Assembly: GCF_013618635.1 (NCBI RefSeq)
Contig: NZ_JABLSJ010000017.1
Span: forward strand, 1-64,000
Origin: Thalassobacillus sp. CUG 92003
GTDB taxonomy: Bacteria; Bacillota; Bacilli; Bacillales; Halobacillaceae
Reading direction: 5' to 3'
Length of the DNA stretch: 64,000 nt
Position 1 is the stretch's first letter. Each line of letters starts with the position of its first letter. Below are positions 53,185 to 61,813 of this stretch, in pieces. The notes under the pieces are model-generated. The model did not search any database and was not told the DNA's origin. It saw nothing but the letters and a program-made list of their open reading frames with translations. The translations under genes and the position numbers were made by a program.

Positions 53185-53832
53185 ATGAGAATTTTTAATC
53201 AAAATCAAAGCAAGCCGCAAACTATATATGAAGTATGTATGATTATCCTGGCCAGCTTGTCGGTTGCGACTATTTGGAATGATACGGAATATAGCAGCTA
53301 TATCGTATGGATAACCTGGGGCATCTTCTTTCTCGATTTCATGTATCGTTTATACAATAGTGAAAGCAAATGGGAATTCATTAAAAAGCATCCATTCATC
53401 GTCATTGCCGCTATCCCGCTTGATGCAGTGTTCCAATTTGCCCGATTCGCCCGCATTCTCCACTTGCTTAGACTGAAATCGATCACAAAATATTACACGA
53501 AACCGTTTATCCGCTTTTTGAAACGCCAGCATCTTATGATGGTATTTGGCCTGACCTTTATCTTCGTATTTATTTTAATCATTCCGCTATACCAGTTGGA
53601 ATCCGAATTAACAAGCTACTGGGAGGCTTTTAAGAGCGCCTTATTGGCGATCACGTTTTTCGGTCAAACAAATTTTGAGCCGATCACGCGAATTGGAGAT
53701 GTCATTCTCGTCATCCTTACCATTTTTGGCGTCATCCTTCACGGGCTGATCATCAGTACCGCAATTGATATGATTTATAACACCAAAACAGTCCAAGCCA
53801 TCATAGCTAAATTTAAAAAGACAGGCGATTAA
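53185..53832 (+). CDS. Voltage-gated-channel-like membrane protein with non-canonical pore
   Basis: A 215-residue protein with about six hydrophobic segments. Segment 4 carries arginines at intervals of three or four (RFARILHLLRLKS, residues 87-99), resembling an S4 voltage sensor. A pore helix starts at Trp146, and the filter position reads T-F-F-G-Q-T-N (157-163) where K+ channels have T-V-G-Y-G-D; Pro166 follows as usual. The K+ filter is therefore absent, and the ion selectivity, or channel activity, is unknown. The final helix ends in a basic tail. The ATG lacks a strong ribosome binding site. Confidence 0.65.
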   Translation: MRIFNQNQSKPQTIYEVCMIILASLSVATIWNDTEYSSYIVWITWGIFFLDFMYRLYNSESKWEFIKKHPFIVIAAIPLDAVFQFARFARILHLLRLKSITKYYTKPFIRFLKRQHLMMVFGLTFIFVFILIIPLYQLESELTSYWEAFKSALLAITFFGQTNFEPITRIGDVILVILTIFGVILHGLIISTAIDMIYNTKTVQAIIAKFKKTGD

Positions 53833-53838
53833 CATCCT

Positions 53839-53869
53839 ACACAGAAGCTGACCCCTTCTGTGTTTTTTT
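53839..53869 (+). terminator. intrinsic terminator
   Basis: ACACAGAAG pairs with CTTCTGTGT, then TTTTTT. Confidence 0.85.
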
Positions 53870-53954
53870 ATGCCCTCTGAACTGATGAGGAGGTTTAACC
53901 CCTGTGGAAAACAGGAATGAGTAGCATGTAAGCATCATTTGGAGGTGAGATTCC

Positions 53955-54185
53955 ATGACTGGAAAAAAGAATAATAGTGAACAGCCCGTCAAAAAAGAAA
54001 ACAAGAAGAATAACTTCCGCAAAATAGAAAAAGACAGCAGCATTGAAGAAAAACTAAGAAAAGAACAAATGATGGAAGATATCCCCCTTGAAGATATCCG
54101 TCAGGAAGAGATTGAACAGGAAAAAGGTGAAAAATCTAAAGATAATTCGTCGACTGAAGAAGATTATGACGAAGACTTCAAATAA
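53955..54185 (+). CDS. Small highly charged protein
   Basis: A 76-residue protein with GGAGGTGAG in place. It is basic in the first third (KKNNSEQPVKKENKK) and acidic later (EDIPLEDIRQEEIEQE), with almost no hydrophobic residues, so it is likely disordered. I do not recognise it. It may be co-transcribed with the following YhfP-like gene (45-nt gap). Confidence 0.6.
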   Translation: MTGKKNNSEQPVKKENKKNNFRKIEKDSSIEEKLRKEQMMEDIPLEDIRQEEIEQEKGEKSKDNSSTEEDYDEDFK

Positions 54186-54230
54186 TACGCGCACACAAAT
54201 CATCAATTATATACAAAATGAGGTGGAAAT

Positions 54231-55223
54231 GTGCAACAAACAGAATTCCGTGCTTTTCGTGTTAACCAGGAGGATGACGCCTTTTCAGCCCAGGTGGAAC
54301 ATTTAACGACAGATGATTTACCAGCTGGTGATTTGCTCATCAAGGTTCACTACTCAAGCGTCAATTTCAAAGATGCTATGACGGCAGTACCCGATAGTAA
54401 AATTGCCCAGAAGCATCCTTTAACTCCCGGTATTGATTTAGCCGGAGAAGTCGTAGAATCATCTCATGCAGGTTATGTAAAAGGCGATCAAGTCATTGCT
54501 ACCAGCTATGAAATCGGTGTCTCCCATGACGGCGGCTACAGTGAATATGCCCGTGTCCCTGCAGAATGGACAGTGCCTCTACCTTCCGGGATAACGTTGG
54601 AGGAATCCATGGTATTCGGTACAGCCGGATTTACGGCAGCGCTATCTATCGATTTGCTTGAAAAACAAGGGATAACACCAGAAGATGCTCCGATCCTCGT
54701 TACAGGGGCGACCGGCGGTGTCGGCAGCATGGCTGTAGCCATGCTCTCCCATTTAGGTTACGAAGTCGTTGCAAGTACGGGTAAAGAAGCTGAAGGATAC
54801 TTGAAAGAATTAGGAGCAAGCGACGTGATTTCCCGTAAATCTGTCTATGATGGAAACCTCAAACCGATCGGGAAACAAAAATGGGCCGCGGCAGTGGATC
54901 CGGTAGGCGGTGAACCTTTAGCATCCATTTTAAGTCATTTAAAATATGGCGGAGCAGCGGCTGTGAGCGGATTAACAGCAGGCACTCAAGTTCCAACGGC
55001 TGTTTTTCCATTCATTCTGAGAGGGGTCAGTTTACTCGGCGCAGATTCCGTTAATTGCCCCATGGAAAGAAGACAGCACATTTGGAACCGTTTAGCCTCT
55101 GATATGAAGCCGGAAAATAAGCTTGATACCATGAAAGACATGATTACGTTAGAAGATCTACCAAATGCTTTATCGACAATTTCAGAAGGTCAGGCCCGCG
55201 GCCGGATGGTTGTGAAACTGTAA
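54231..55223 (+). CDS. Zinc-independent quinone oxidoreductase of the YhdH/YhfP (AcuI, acrylyl-CoA reductase-like) family
   Basis: A 330-residue medium-chain reductase. The NADPH-binding site V-T-G-A-T-G-G-V-G-S is at about 161-171, and the family marks Y-S-S-V-N-F-K-D, G-I-D-L-A-G and W-A-A-A-V-D-P-V-G-G are in place. It is the YhfP/AcuI type, which reduces acrylyl-CoA or quinones; the substrate here is open. The start is GTG after AGGTGG. Cysteine ligands for structural zinc are absent, as expected. Confidence 0.85.
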   Translation: MQQTEFRAFRVNQEDDAFSAQVEHLTTDDLPAGDLLIKVHYSSVNFKDAMTAVPDSKIAQKHPLTPGIDLAGEVVESSHAGYVKGDQVIATSYEIGVSHDGGYSEYARVPAEWTVPLPSGITLEESMVFGTAGFTAALSIDLLEKQGITPEDAPILVTGATGGVGSMAVAMLSHLGYEVVASTGKEAEGYLKELGASDVISRKSVYDGNLKPIGKQKWAAAVDPVGGEPLASILSHLKYGGAAAVSGLTAGTQVPTAVFPFILRGVSLLGADSVNCPMERRQHIWNRLASDMKPENKLDTMKDMITLEDLPNALSTISEGQARGRMVVKL

Positions 55224-55262
55224 CTGTACGGGTAGTACGTGCAAGAAACATTCTCATGAACA

Positions 55263-55291
55263 TTGACAAACTTCAATTCATATTGTATAGT
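55263..55291 (+). promoter_or_regulatory. near-consensus sigma-A promoter of the intergenic transcript
   Basis: TTGACA, a 17-nt spacer and TATAGT. The downstream gene does not start until 55610, leaving about 310 nt of leader. Confidence 0.7.
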
Positions 55292-55297
55292 TTTGAA

Positions 55298-55571
55298 TTA
55301 GTGTTTCACACGCAACTTGAATCGTAAGCTAGATTGTGTCAACCTGTTATGTTTTTTGACACGACTTATTCACACTGGATCAGCTTCGGAGCTGTAAGGA
55401 TGCAATAGAGGTAGGGATTGCGTCGTATAAGTAAAACTACCATGGAAAAGAACCGCGGCTAACTATGGTTCATTTAACTGCTTGCGAAATTGGCAAGTTG
55501 CTTGACGAAGCTTATCATTCGTCGAAATAATGCACTTACAAGCGGGTCAGACATCGTCTGACCCGCTTTTC
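55298..55571 (+). ncRNA. candidate structured RNA of unknown family
   Basis: The stretch from the promoter to a strong terminator folds, by eye, into a row of hairpins: GTGTCAA/TTGACAC (about 55337-55362), CAGCT/AGCTG with a TCGG loop (55381-55394), GCAAT/ATTGC, GGTAG/CTACC spanning about 30 bases, GAACC/GGTTC, CTTGC/GCAAG, GACGAA/TTCGTC and the terminator. No frame with a ribosome binding site lies in it. I could not match it to T-box, SAM, lysine, TPP, FMN, purine, ydaO, c-di-GMP, 6S, tmRNA, SRP or RNase P. It could be a trans-acting RNA or a cis leader of the next gene. Confidence 0.5.
55540..55571 (+). terminator. strong intrinsic terminator
   Basis: AAGCGGGTCAGAC pairs perfectly with GTCTGACCCGCTT, followed by TT, three bases of loop. 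It lies 40 nt before the ribosome binding site of the next gene, a position allowing attenuation. Confidence 0.85.
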
Positions 55572-55609
55572 CAATTTATAAACACTATTATCATAAAGGA
55601 GGAGCTTCT

Positions 55610-56002
55610 ATGTCTCGTTATTTAAACAAGCTGGAGCCTGAAGACGTAAGGTTTTTATTGGATTATTCGGAGTTGCAGGCATGTGTGGAGGAAATGCTGG
55701 GCAGCGCCTCAGATCTTGTAAAGATTCAGATTGCTGCTGACACCATTCAAGATGCCTATGATGTCACGGTCACCCGACCAATGGTCAAGATGGAAGAAAA
55801 AAGTATGATAAATGAGCAGGACCGCCACCGCCTCCTCGAAAGCGGTTTTACACTGGGCGAACCATTTGAAAATGGCGACCAAGCTTTAGAAACTATTTTC
55901 GGTACGACGTATACGGTCATCTCAGCTACCGAAGAAGAGGAACCATTCTTTACGATTGAACTTCCTTACCGTGATTTCTTGAACTTGAAACAAAACGGAT
56001 AG
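55610..56002 (+). CDS. Hypothetical protein
   Basis: A 130-residue acidic protein preceded by AAAGGAGGAGC. It has a helical N-terminal half (EDVRFLLDYSELQACVEE) and a mixed C-terminal half. No domain is recognised. It has a long leader with a terminator; if the leader is regulatory, this gene is its target. It is convergent with the YwbE-like gene. Confidence 0.65.
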   Translation: MSRYLNKLEPEDVRFLLDYSELQACVEEMLGSASDLVKIQIAADTIQDAYDVTVTRPMVKMEEKSMINEQDRHRLLESGFTLGEPFENGDQALETIFGTTYTVISATEEEEPFFTIELPYRDFLNLKQNG

Positions 56003-56019
56003 ACTTATGCACCCCAGTA

Positions 56020-56229
56020 TTATGAAGATACTACATTTTTTACGCGACCGACTTGACCATCTTGCAGACGTACTTTGATCCCATGCGGGTGTTGAGGCGA
56101 ATTAGTCAATATATCCTTCACGACTCCTCGCGTCAATGCCCCTGTACGTTGGTCTTTCTTTAATACAATCTCCACTTCTGCTCCTGGTTGAATGTTGCTG
56201 CGCTGTTGTCCATTTAAAGTCATGTTCAT
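56020..56229 (-). CDS. ywbE: YwbE-family protein (DUF2196)
   Basis: A 69-residue protein whose whole length matches the YwbE family: G-Q-Q-R-S-N-I-x-P-G-x-E-V-x-I-V-L-K-K-D-Q-R-T-G, T-N-S-P-x-H-P-H-G-I-K-V-R-L and G-Q-V-G-R-V. The role is unknown; the composition suggests a small beta-barrel. AGGAGT precedes two nearby ATG codons; I chose the first. Confidence 0.85.
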   Translation of the reverse strand: MNMTLNGQQRSNIQPGAEVEIVLKKDQRTGALTRGVVKDILTNSPQHPHGIKVRLQDGQVGRVKNVVSS

Positions 56230-56348
56230 CCTACTCCTATCCTCTGTATTCACTTTCACCATCTTACCTTAATGAAGGGGCGACGTCCATCCATTGCCTT
56301 ATTAAAGGTTATTAAACGTAACTCGTTTGGTATATCTTATAAGCACCT

Positions 56349-56407
56349 AAAAACCCCCTCAGAAAACCGGTATTAAACCCTAATCATAACGGTTTTCTGA
56401 GGGGGTA
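56349..56407 (-). terminator. very stable terminator
   Basis: ACCCCCTCAGAAAACCG pairs with CGGTTTTCTGAGGGGGT with a 19-nt loop; on the minus strand the T-run TTTTT follows. It ends the DUF2188 gene. Confidence 0.85.
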
Positions 56408-56413
56408 ACATAA

Positions 56414-56884
56414 TTAATTGTCCCGATCTGAATAGGCGACTTGATCCTGAATCGTACCATCCTGCCGATGGATGATGGCCTGAGTCCCTTTATTTTCTGC
56501 AATCTCCTTTGCCCGCTTAATGGCTTCGTCTTTCACATCAAAGACTTCTGAAGGTTTGATGGCATCCTCTGCCTGGACTGCCCAACCGTCCTCGTGACTG
56601 ACAACATGCTCACCTTTTTCAAGTAATTCTGGCCGATTCTCATATTGCCGATCTTCCTCATCACGTTCCTGGATATCCTGATCGCTTTTGCTCTTCAAAT
56701 TGTTAATTTCTTCTTGAGAGGCATTATTATACCACTCTTTCGCTTGCTCAGTCGCAATGGGTATCGCTCTGCCTTCATTATATCCCTCATCTAACATGGC
56801 ATTGCCAATTTCAATCGCTTTTTTTCGTACAGCTGTATCTAGATTCTTCAATGAACTCGGATAATCATTCATATCCCATGGCAT
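56414..56884 (-). CDS. YdaT-like general-stress protein with DUF2188
   Basis: A 156-residue protein. The N-terminal part has the P-W-D-M-N-D-Y-P-x-S-L-K-N-L start and G-R-A-I-P-I-A-T, as in B. subtilis YdaT, a SigB-dependent stress protein. The C-terminal part is a DUF2188 domain (HVVSHEDGWAV ... EIAENKGTQAIIHRQDGTIQ). The start is ATG after GGGAGGTGGCGG. Regulation by SigB is inferred from the relative. Confidence 0.78.
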   Translation of the reverse strand: MPWDMNDYPSSLKNLDTAVRKKAIEIGNAMLDEGYNEGRAIPIATEQAKEWYNNASQEEINNLKSKSDQDIQERDEEDRQYENRPELLEKGEHVVSHEDGWAVQAEDAIKPSEVFDVKDEAIKRAKEIAENKGTQAIIHRQDGTIQDQVAYSDRDN

Positions 56885-57039
56885 GTCCGCCACCTCCCTT
56901 AATGATTTATAACTCTATTTAACCTTTTCCTTTTCCTAAATCAGCTAAACCTCTACAAGACCATTCGTGTGGTTTTCTCATTACGAATTCATCATGCTAT
57001 AATAATGGAGCAACTATCAAAGAATTTTACGGAGGTTTC

Positions 57040-57498
57040 ATGCTTACATTTGAAGAAAAAATCGCACTGATCGAACAGTTTGAAGAATTAGAGAAAAAAG
57101 AAGTGTCGCTAGGACGTGTCAACTTTCACTTTGAAGAAAGCAGCACCGACAAGAAAAACGTGGTCTACCACCTCCATCCGAATGGAAACGGCTTTGTTTA
57201 TGCCGGGGAACTCGAAGGTTATCCTACGGACCAAAAAGGAATGGTCAACATTAAGGATTATTCTGCTGAACAGTTAAACACCCTGGTCCGTGAAGCAATA
57301 GAATCACTTAAACCACAACCCCATGATGATGACGAAGAACGAATCGAAGAATGGGTGAACCAGGATGACCACCTTCTCGTGCTGCTCAAAGAAGGGGACG
57401 GCTGGAACGTTTACGCCGGAGTGGATTTAGATGGAACGTTCAATTCCTATTGGGAAGCAGCCGATTTTCTGGAACAAGAAGGGTTTAGCCGTATTTAA
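57040..57498 (+). CDS. Hypothetical cytoplasmic protein
   Basis: A 152-residue acidic protein preceded by ACGGAGGTTTC; TATAAT at 56998 suggests a promoter. Two similar alpha/beta halves may be present (VVYHLHPNGNGFVYAGEL and LLVLLKEGDGWNVYAGV both read as strand, glycine turn, Y-A-G). I do not recognise the family. Confidence 0.7.
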   Translation: MLTFEEKIALIEQFEELEKKEVSLGRVNFHFEESSTDKKNVVYHLHPNGNGFVYAGELEGYPTDQKGMVNIKDYSAEQLNTLVREAIESLKPQPHDDDEERIEEWVNQDDHLLVLLKEGDGWNVYAGVDLDGTFNSYWEAADFLEQEGFSRI

Positions 57499-57565
57499 TC
57501 CAACGCGTTTTTCCTAAACCTTTAAACGAACTCGAAGCTTAGCTTCCTGGAACAGAGGCTATCAT

Positions 57566-57606
57566 AAAAAACGCCTCCTCCACTATCGCATGGAGGAGAC
57601 GTTTTA
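57566..57606. terminator. bidirectional terminator
   Basis: AAAACG-CTCCTCCA pairs with TGGAGGAG-CGTTTT between convergent genes, with a one-base bulge. Confidence 0.8.
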
Positions 57607-57613
57607 TTCAGTT

Positions 57614-58744
57614 CTATTTACCGCCTACATAAACCGATTCAATCTTATATTTTTCCAATGCCTCACGATTGAGTTCTATGCCAAGTCCCGGCTGTTCAGA
57701 CAAAACCAGTTCCCCTTCTTCATTAGGAACCAAATGCTCTGCCATAATAAAATCTCTGCGATTCGGGGACCAAAGCGGCGGATCATAAGGGAATTCGAGA
57801 TAAGGGCAATCACTGAGAGCTGCTGCCAAATGAAGATTTGCCATTACCCCTATTCCGTTACTCCACGTATGCGGACTGCACCAGTGCCCGCTTCCCTGGA
57901 CAAGATCGGCTATCTTCTTGACTTTTGTTATCCCGCCAGCAAGTGCTGCGTCAGGCTGATAAACATCAAGTGATCCGTGAGCGGTCATTTCTCGAAAATC
58001 ATGCCATCTTCGATTCATCTCTCCACCCGCAATTCGGATACCCGTCATATTACGTAATTGAGCCATTCCTCGAAAATCATGCGCAGGTAGCGGTTCTTCC
58101 AACCAATAGACGTTCAATTTCTCTAATTCCTTCGCCACTTGGTAGGCCTGTTTTAAATCCCATGTACGACCTGTATCCCAGGGCATTTGCCAACCTTGAT
58201 TGGCGTCAACCATTATATGAAGCTTATCACCCACACTATTGCGTAGTGCCTCCACCACCTTCAGATCATCACGCACATCTTCATGATGAAACCGAATCTT
58301 CATCGCTTCATAACCTTGCTCGATTAATTGATGAGCACGTTCCACTCTTTCTTCGGGAGACACCATTTCGCCTGTAGAGGCATACGCTTTTATTTTGTTC
58401 GATTTAGCTCCCAACAGTTTGTAGACAGGCTGATTCGCTGCTTTGCCCATCAAATCCCACAAGGCTATGTCCAATGGCCAGCATCTTCCATAATGGAAAT
58501 CAATGTTGTCAAGCACTTGAGAATGGCGCTCAATTGCAAATGGATCTTCCCCTATGAACAAGTGTTCATGGCCTTTAAATCCCACCATTAAATCGCCTGA
58601 ACCGATGCCTGTGATACCTTCATCGGTATGTACATAAACAACTGTCGCCGCGAACTTATCTCTAGGTGCCGGATCCCATGCAGCTTTGAATGGGGGGGTT
58701 AGTGGTAGCAGATAGTGTTCAATTTGAATCGATGTTATTTTCAT
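57614..58744 (-). CDS. Enolase-superfamily (mandelate racemase/muconate lactonizing) enzyme
   Basis: A 376-residue enzyme. The C-terminal barrel has the metal ligands Asp180 (V-D-A-N-Q-G-W), Glu216 (W-L-E-E-P) and Glu242 (G-G-E-M-N), the catalytic pair Lys149 and Arg151 (MKIRFH), and His292 (S-P-H-T-W-S). The His plus Lys pattern and length fit the mandelate racemase subgroup, which includes acid-sugar dehydratases. The substrate cannot be assigned; no sugar operon is adjacent. The start is ATG after AAGGCGGGAAG. Confidence 0.85.
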   Translation of the reverse strand: MKITSIQIEHYLLPLTPPFKAAWDPAPRDKFAATVVYVHTDEGITGIGSGDLMVGFKGHEHLFIGEDPFAIERHSQVLDNIDFHYGRCWPLDIALWDLMGKAANQPVYKLLGAKSNKIKAYASTGEMVSPEERVERAHQLIEQGYEAMKIRFHHEDVRDDLKVVEALRNSVGDKLHIMVDANQGWQMPWDTGRTWDLKQAYQVAKELEKLNVYWLEEPLPAHDFRGMAQLRNMTGIRIAGGEMNRRWHDFREMTAHGSLDVYQPDAALAGGITKVKKIADLVQGSGHWCSPHTWSNGIGVMANLHLAAALSDCPYLEFPYDPPLWSPNRRDFIMAEHLVPNEEGELVLSEQPGLGIELNREALEKYKIESVYVGGK

Positions 58745-58861
58745 CTTCTTCCCGCCTTTCTTATAAATAGAAGCTAAGTTAAACATTGTTGTTGATTGAT
58801 CACAAAAGCATTATTCAATTATAGAGCAGTTATCTGGAAGTATCGGCTTCGAGTTAATATG

Positions 58862-58960
58862 GTGTTTGGGGTTTCGGGGACGACTCGCTTTCCGCTGGCA
58901 GCAGCCGAGCCTCTTAGAGCTATCGAATTGCTGGAATTCCAGCCGCCAAATCGTTTCCAA
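58862..58960. repeat. decayed copy of intergenic repeat family B
   Basis: On the minus strand, GAGGCTCGGCTGCTGCCAGC followed by GGAAAGCGAGTCGTCCCC resembles the end of the element at 32120-32244 (GAGGAAGCTCACC ... GCCCACGGAAAGCGATCCG). The rest of the 58745-59357 gap shows a weak hydrophobic minus-strand frame and no convincing gene. Confidence 0.4.
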
Positions 58961-59187
58961 ACTGATTCTTCCTGATAAAAGCGCTTATATGTAACATCAA
59001 CACCGAAATATAACAGAGCCAATAATAAAGTGCCGAAGCGAACTGCTGCGGCACTATTCTGACTCACCATAACAAAGTCATGTTCTCCCTACAAATAGAA
59101 GTCACGCATATTTAAAGCGATTCAGATCGATATCAAGCTATAATTGTTCTCTGATGGATACATATATCCCTTTTATTACATCTCATG

Positions 59188-59272
59188 CGAAAATACTACA
59201 TTATACCCAATTTGAAGTTTCTGTTCGGTTTCAGTATTATTAGAATTGTCGATTTGTGACGAAATACTACAT
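59188..59272 (+). promoter_or_regulatory. direct repeats upstream of the osmoprotectant operon
   Basis: CGAAAATACTACAT (59188-59201) and CGAAATACTACAT (59260-59272) recur 72 nt apart in the leader of the Opu-type operon. They may be binding sites for a regulator such as GbsR/OpcR; that is a guess from context. Confidence 0.3.
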
Positions 59273-59357
59273 ACTCGTTTTCAATATGAATGATTTAGTC
59301 TCTATTGGATTGAATCATTCGTTTTTTCATTCTCGTAAAAGGAGGTGTCACCTTTTC

Positions 59358-60029
59358 ATGAACAAAAATTCGAACCTTTCCCGTGAAGTTATCGGTTACT
59401 TTCAAGATAATGTACAGCTCCTGATTGAGCTAACGGTCGAGCACGTTCAATTAGTGGGATTGGCCGTCATCGTCGCTATTATCATTGGTGTTCCTTTGGG
59501 CATCTATTTAACTACTAATGAGAGCCTAGCTGGGACAGTTTTGAATCTTGCAGGGGTTATTATGACCATCCCAAGCATTGCCTTGTTCGGGATTATGGTC
59601 CCAATCTTTTCTGTCATCAACCAGGGGATAGGGTTTCTGCCTGCCTTCGTTGCCCTCATTTTATACTCTCAGCTGCCGATCATACGCAACACATACACAG
59701 CTATTAAGAATGTCGATCCCCAAATACGTGATGCGGCTGAAGGAATCGGTATGAAAACTTCCCAACGCTTATTCCGAGTAGAAATTCCGAATACCCTTCC
59801 AGTCATTATGGCCGGTGTTCGAACAGCAGTTGTACTCAACATAGGAATTGGTGTTATCGCAGCTTTTATTGGGGCAGGAGGGCTAGGTGAACTGATCACA
59901 CAGGGAATTTCCAGGGGAAATCAAGAGATGATTATAGCAGGCTCTATCGCGATTTCTATCCTCGGTATCTCGGCAGATATAATATTACGGTTCATCCAAA
60001 CCCTGCTTACACCTAAAGGATTCACATAA
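59358..60029 (+). CDS. Osmoprotectant ABC transporter permease (OpuCB-like)
   Basis: A 223-residue permease of the OpuB/OpuC/ProW family, five helices or so. EAA-loop: N-V-D-P-Q-I-R-D-A-A-E-G-I-G-M. The segment V-G-I-P-L-G-I-Y and the closing G-A-G-G-L-G-E-L-I-T-Q-G are typical. The start is the ATG about 11 nt after AGGAGG. First gene of a four-gene operon (permease, ATPase, permease, binding protein). Confidence 0.85.
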   Translation: MNKNSNLSREVIGYFQDNVQLLIELTVEHVQLVGLAVIVAIIIGVPLGIYLTTNESLAGTVLNLAGVIMTIPSIALFGIMVPIFSVINQGIGFLPAFVALILYSQLPIIRNTYTAIKNVDPQIRDAAEGIGMKTSQRLFRVEIPNTLPVIMAGVRTAVVLNIGIGVIAAFIGAGGLGELITQGISRGNQEMIIAGSIAISILGISADIILRFIQTLLTPKGFT

Positions 60030-60055
60030 GCAGGATTCACAAAAGGAGGATTGCC

Positions 60056-61045
60056 TTGATTACTTATGAGAACGTTTCTAAAGTTTATAATGGTGAGGTT
60101 AAGGCCGTAGATGATGTCAGCTTTCATGTAGAAGCTGGCGAAACCGTTGTGTTACTTGGACCTTCCGGATGCGGAAAAACAACACTATTGCGAATGGTCA
60201 ACGGATTAGAATCAATCACAAACGGAGACATTCAGATTGATGGAAAAAGTACCAGCGCCCTCAATAAAATTGACCTTCGGCGTAATATCGGCTATGTCAT
60301 CCAAAGTAATGGTCTTTTTCCAAATATGAACATTGAACAAAACGTTACAGTTGTACCTGACTTATTAGGATGGGACCGCAAGAAAAAAGGGGACCGTTAT
60401 AATTATCTTATGGATCTCGTTGGGCTGAACCCTGATCAATTTAGGAAACGATACCCACATGAATTATCAGGTGGCCAGCAGCAACGCATAGGCGTTGTAC
60501 GAGCGCTAGCCGCAGATCCGCCTGTCATGCTGATGGACGAACCCTTCGGAGCACTGGACCCCATCATACGCGAACGTGTGCAGGATGAGTTCCTTCACAT
60601 TCAACAGGAAGTTCATAAAACGATTTTGTTCGTTAGCCACGACATTGATGAAGCCATCAAGATGGGAGATAAGATTGCTCTCATGAAGGATGGGAAGTTG
60701 ATGCAATACGACCCACCTGCTGATATGCTCAGTCAGCCGAAAAATGATTTTGTCTCCCAATTCGTGGGGCAGGATCGAACTTTGAAACGCTTAAATATCC
60801 ACACGCTGGCTGACCTTGTTCAAGTGATGGACTTAAATGAAAGTGATGCTACGATCGAAGAGACTAAAGAATTACTTGTCACATCTTCTCTACGAGATAC
60901 GTTAAGCCTCATCCTTGACCAGCAGGTACGTCAAATCATTGTAGTCGACAATAAAGGAAACAACTTGGGCGCAATCGACTTTTCCATTGTAAAAGACTAC
61001 CTTTCTACCAGAGGCGGAACGGAGTCACTCAGTTTTAGTTCATGA
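60056..61045 (+). CDS. Osmoprotectant ABC transporter ATPase (OpuCA-like)
   Basis: A 329-residue ATPase with Walker A GPSGCGKTT, signature LSGGQQQR, Walker B MLMDEPFGALDP, and H-loop VSHD. The C-terminal 80 residues contain one CBS-like module (about 260-320: L-V-T-S-S-L-R-D-T-L and Q-I-I-V-V-D-N-K-G), where OpuCA has two, so the regulatory part is shorter. It starts at TTG after AAAAGGAGGATT. It pairs with the flanking permeases to energise betaine or choline uptake. Confidence 0.85.
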   Translation: MITYENVSKVYNGEVKAVDDVSFHVEAGETVVLLGPSGCGKTTLLRMVNGLESITNGDIQIDGKSTSALNKIDLRRNIGYVIQSNGLFPNMNIEQNVTVVPDLLGWDRKKKGDRYNYLMDLVGLNPDQFRKRYPHELSGGQQQRIGVVRALAADPPVMLMDEPFGALDPIIRERVQDEFLHIQQEVHKTILFVSHDIDEAIKMGDKIALMKDGKLMQYDPPADMLSQPKNDFVSQFVGQDRTLKRLNIHTLADLVQVMDLNESDATIEETKELLVTSSLRDTLSLILDQQVRQIIVVDNKGNNLGAIDFSIVKDYLSTRGGTESLSFSS

Positions 61046-61065
61046 AACAGACGGGAGTGATGAGC

Positions 61066-61788
61066 ATGAAACAAGAGTTAATGACCAAAATTATCAAAGT
61101 TGTATTAACGATAGCCATTGTCTGGTTTTTTTACTGGGCATTAACAAATAACTATTTTGCTAAACTCTTTGAAAGCCCTAATGAATTTTTTGTACTTCTC
61201 CAACAGCATATGACGTTAGTAGGTATCTCCTCATTACTTGCTGTTGCAGTAGCTCTGCCCTTGGCCATATTTGTTACCCGGCCAAAATTTAAACGGACCG
61301 AATGGTTTATTTCAAATATTGTAAATTTCGGCTATACAATTCCGAACATGGCTATTTTAGCTTTAATGATGGGTATCCTGGGCATCGGTTTTAAAACCGC
61401 CCTCTTCGCTCTTTTCCTTTACTCCATTTTGCCAGTCTTCCGTAATACCGTTGCTGGCATCCATTCGGTTAATTCGAATTTAATTGATGCTGCTAAAGGT
61501 ATGGGGTTCAAGCCACACCAAATACTGTTACGTGTTGAATTACCAAATGCGGCTTATTCCATTTTAGCAGGCATTCGGACAGCTGTTGTAATTAATATCG
61601 GCGCGACAGCCCTCGCCTCGCTTGTCGGTGGGGGCGGTCTCGGAAATTGGATATTCACAGGCATCAAGATGTTTGACAATGGCATTCTACTATCGGGTGC
61701 CATTCCGATCATATTATTAGCGCTGCTGACGGATTTAATATTACGAGGCATCGAAATACTCGTGGTCTCAAAAGGCACAAGAGTATAA
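61066..61788 (+). CDS. Osmoprotectant ABC transporter permease (OpuCD-like)
   Basis: A 240-residue permease. EAA-loop: N-S-N-L-I-D-A-A-K-G-M-G-F; the ending G-G-G-G-L-G-N-W-I-F is like the first permease. GGGAG with an 8-nt spacer favours ATG at 61066; a start at 61042 would overlap the ATPase by 4 nt. Second permease of the heterodimeric channel. Confidence 0.85.
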   Translation: MKQELMTKIIKVVLTIAIVWFFYWALTNNYFAKLFESPNEFFVLLQQHMTLVGISSLLAVAVALPLAIFVTRPKFKRTEWFISNIVNFGYTIPNMAILALMMGILGIGFKTALFALFLYSILPVFRNTVAGIHSVNSNLIDAAKGMGFKPHQILLRVELPNAAYSILAGIRTAVVINIGATALASLVGGGGLGNWIFTGIKMFDNGILLSGAIPIILLALLTDLILRGIEILVVSKGTRV

Positions 61789-61813
61789 TTACAGAATTAG
61801 GAGGATTTTTTAC

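Noticed and set aside
55380-55480. T-box-like word ACCGCGGCTAACT inside the structured intergenic transcript
   Set aside because: No Stem I motifs upstream and no terminator at the expected distance; taken as chance.
55298-55571. Lysine riboswitch suggested by AGAGGT...AAGTA
   Set aside because: The conserved downstream helices and GCCGAAG-type motif are missing and the next gene is unrelated to lysine.
58819-59070. Minus-strand frame of 83 codons with a hydrophobic start in the gap before the Opu operon
   Set aside because: The ribosome binding site is badly spaced, and its second half is repeat-like DNA; more likely a relic than a gene.
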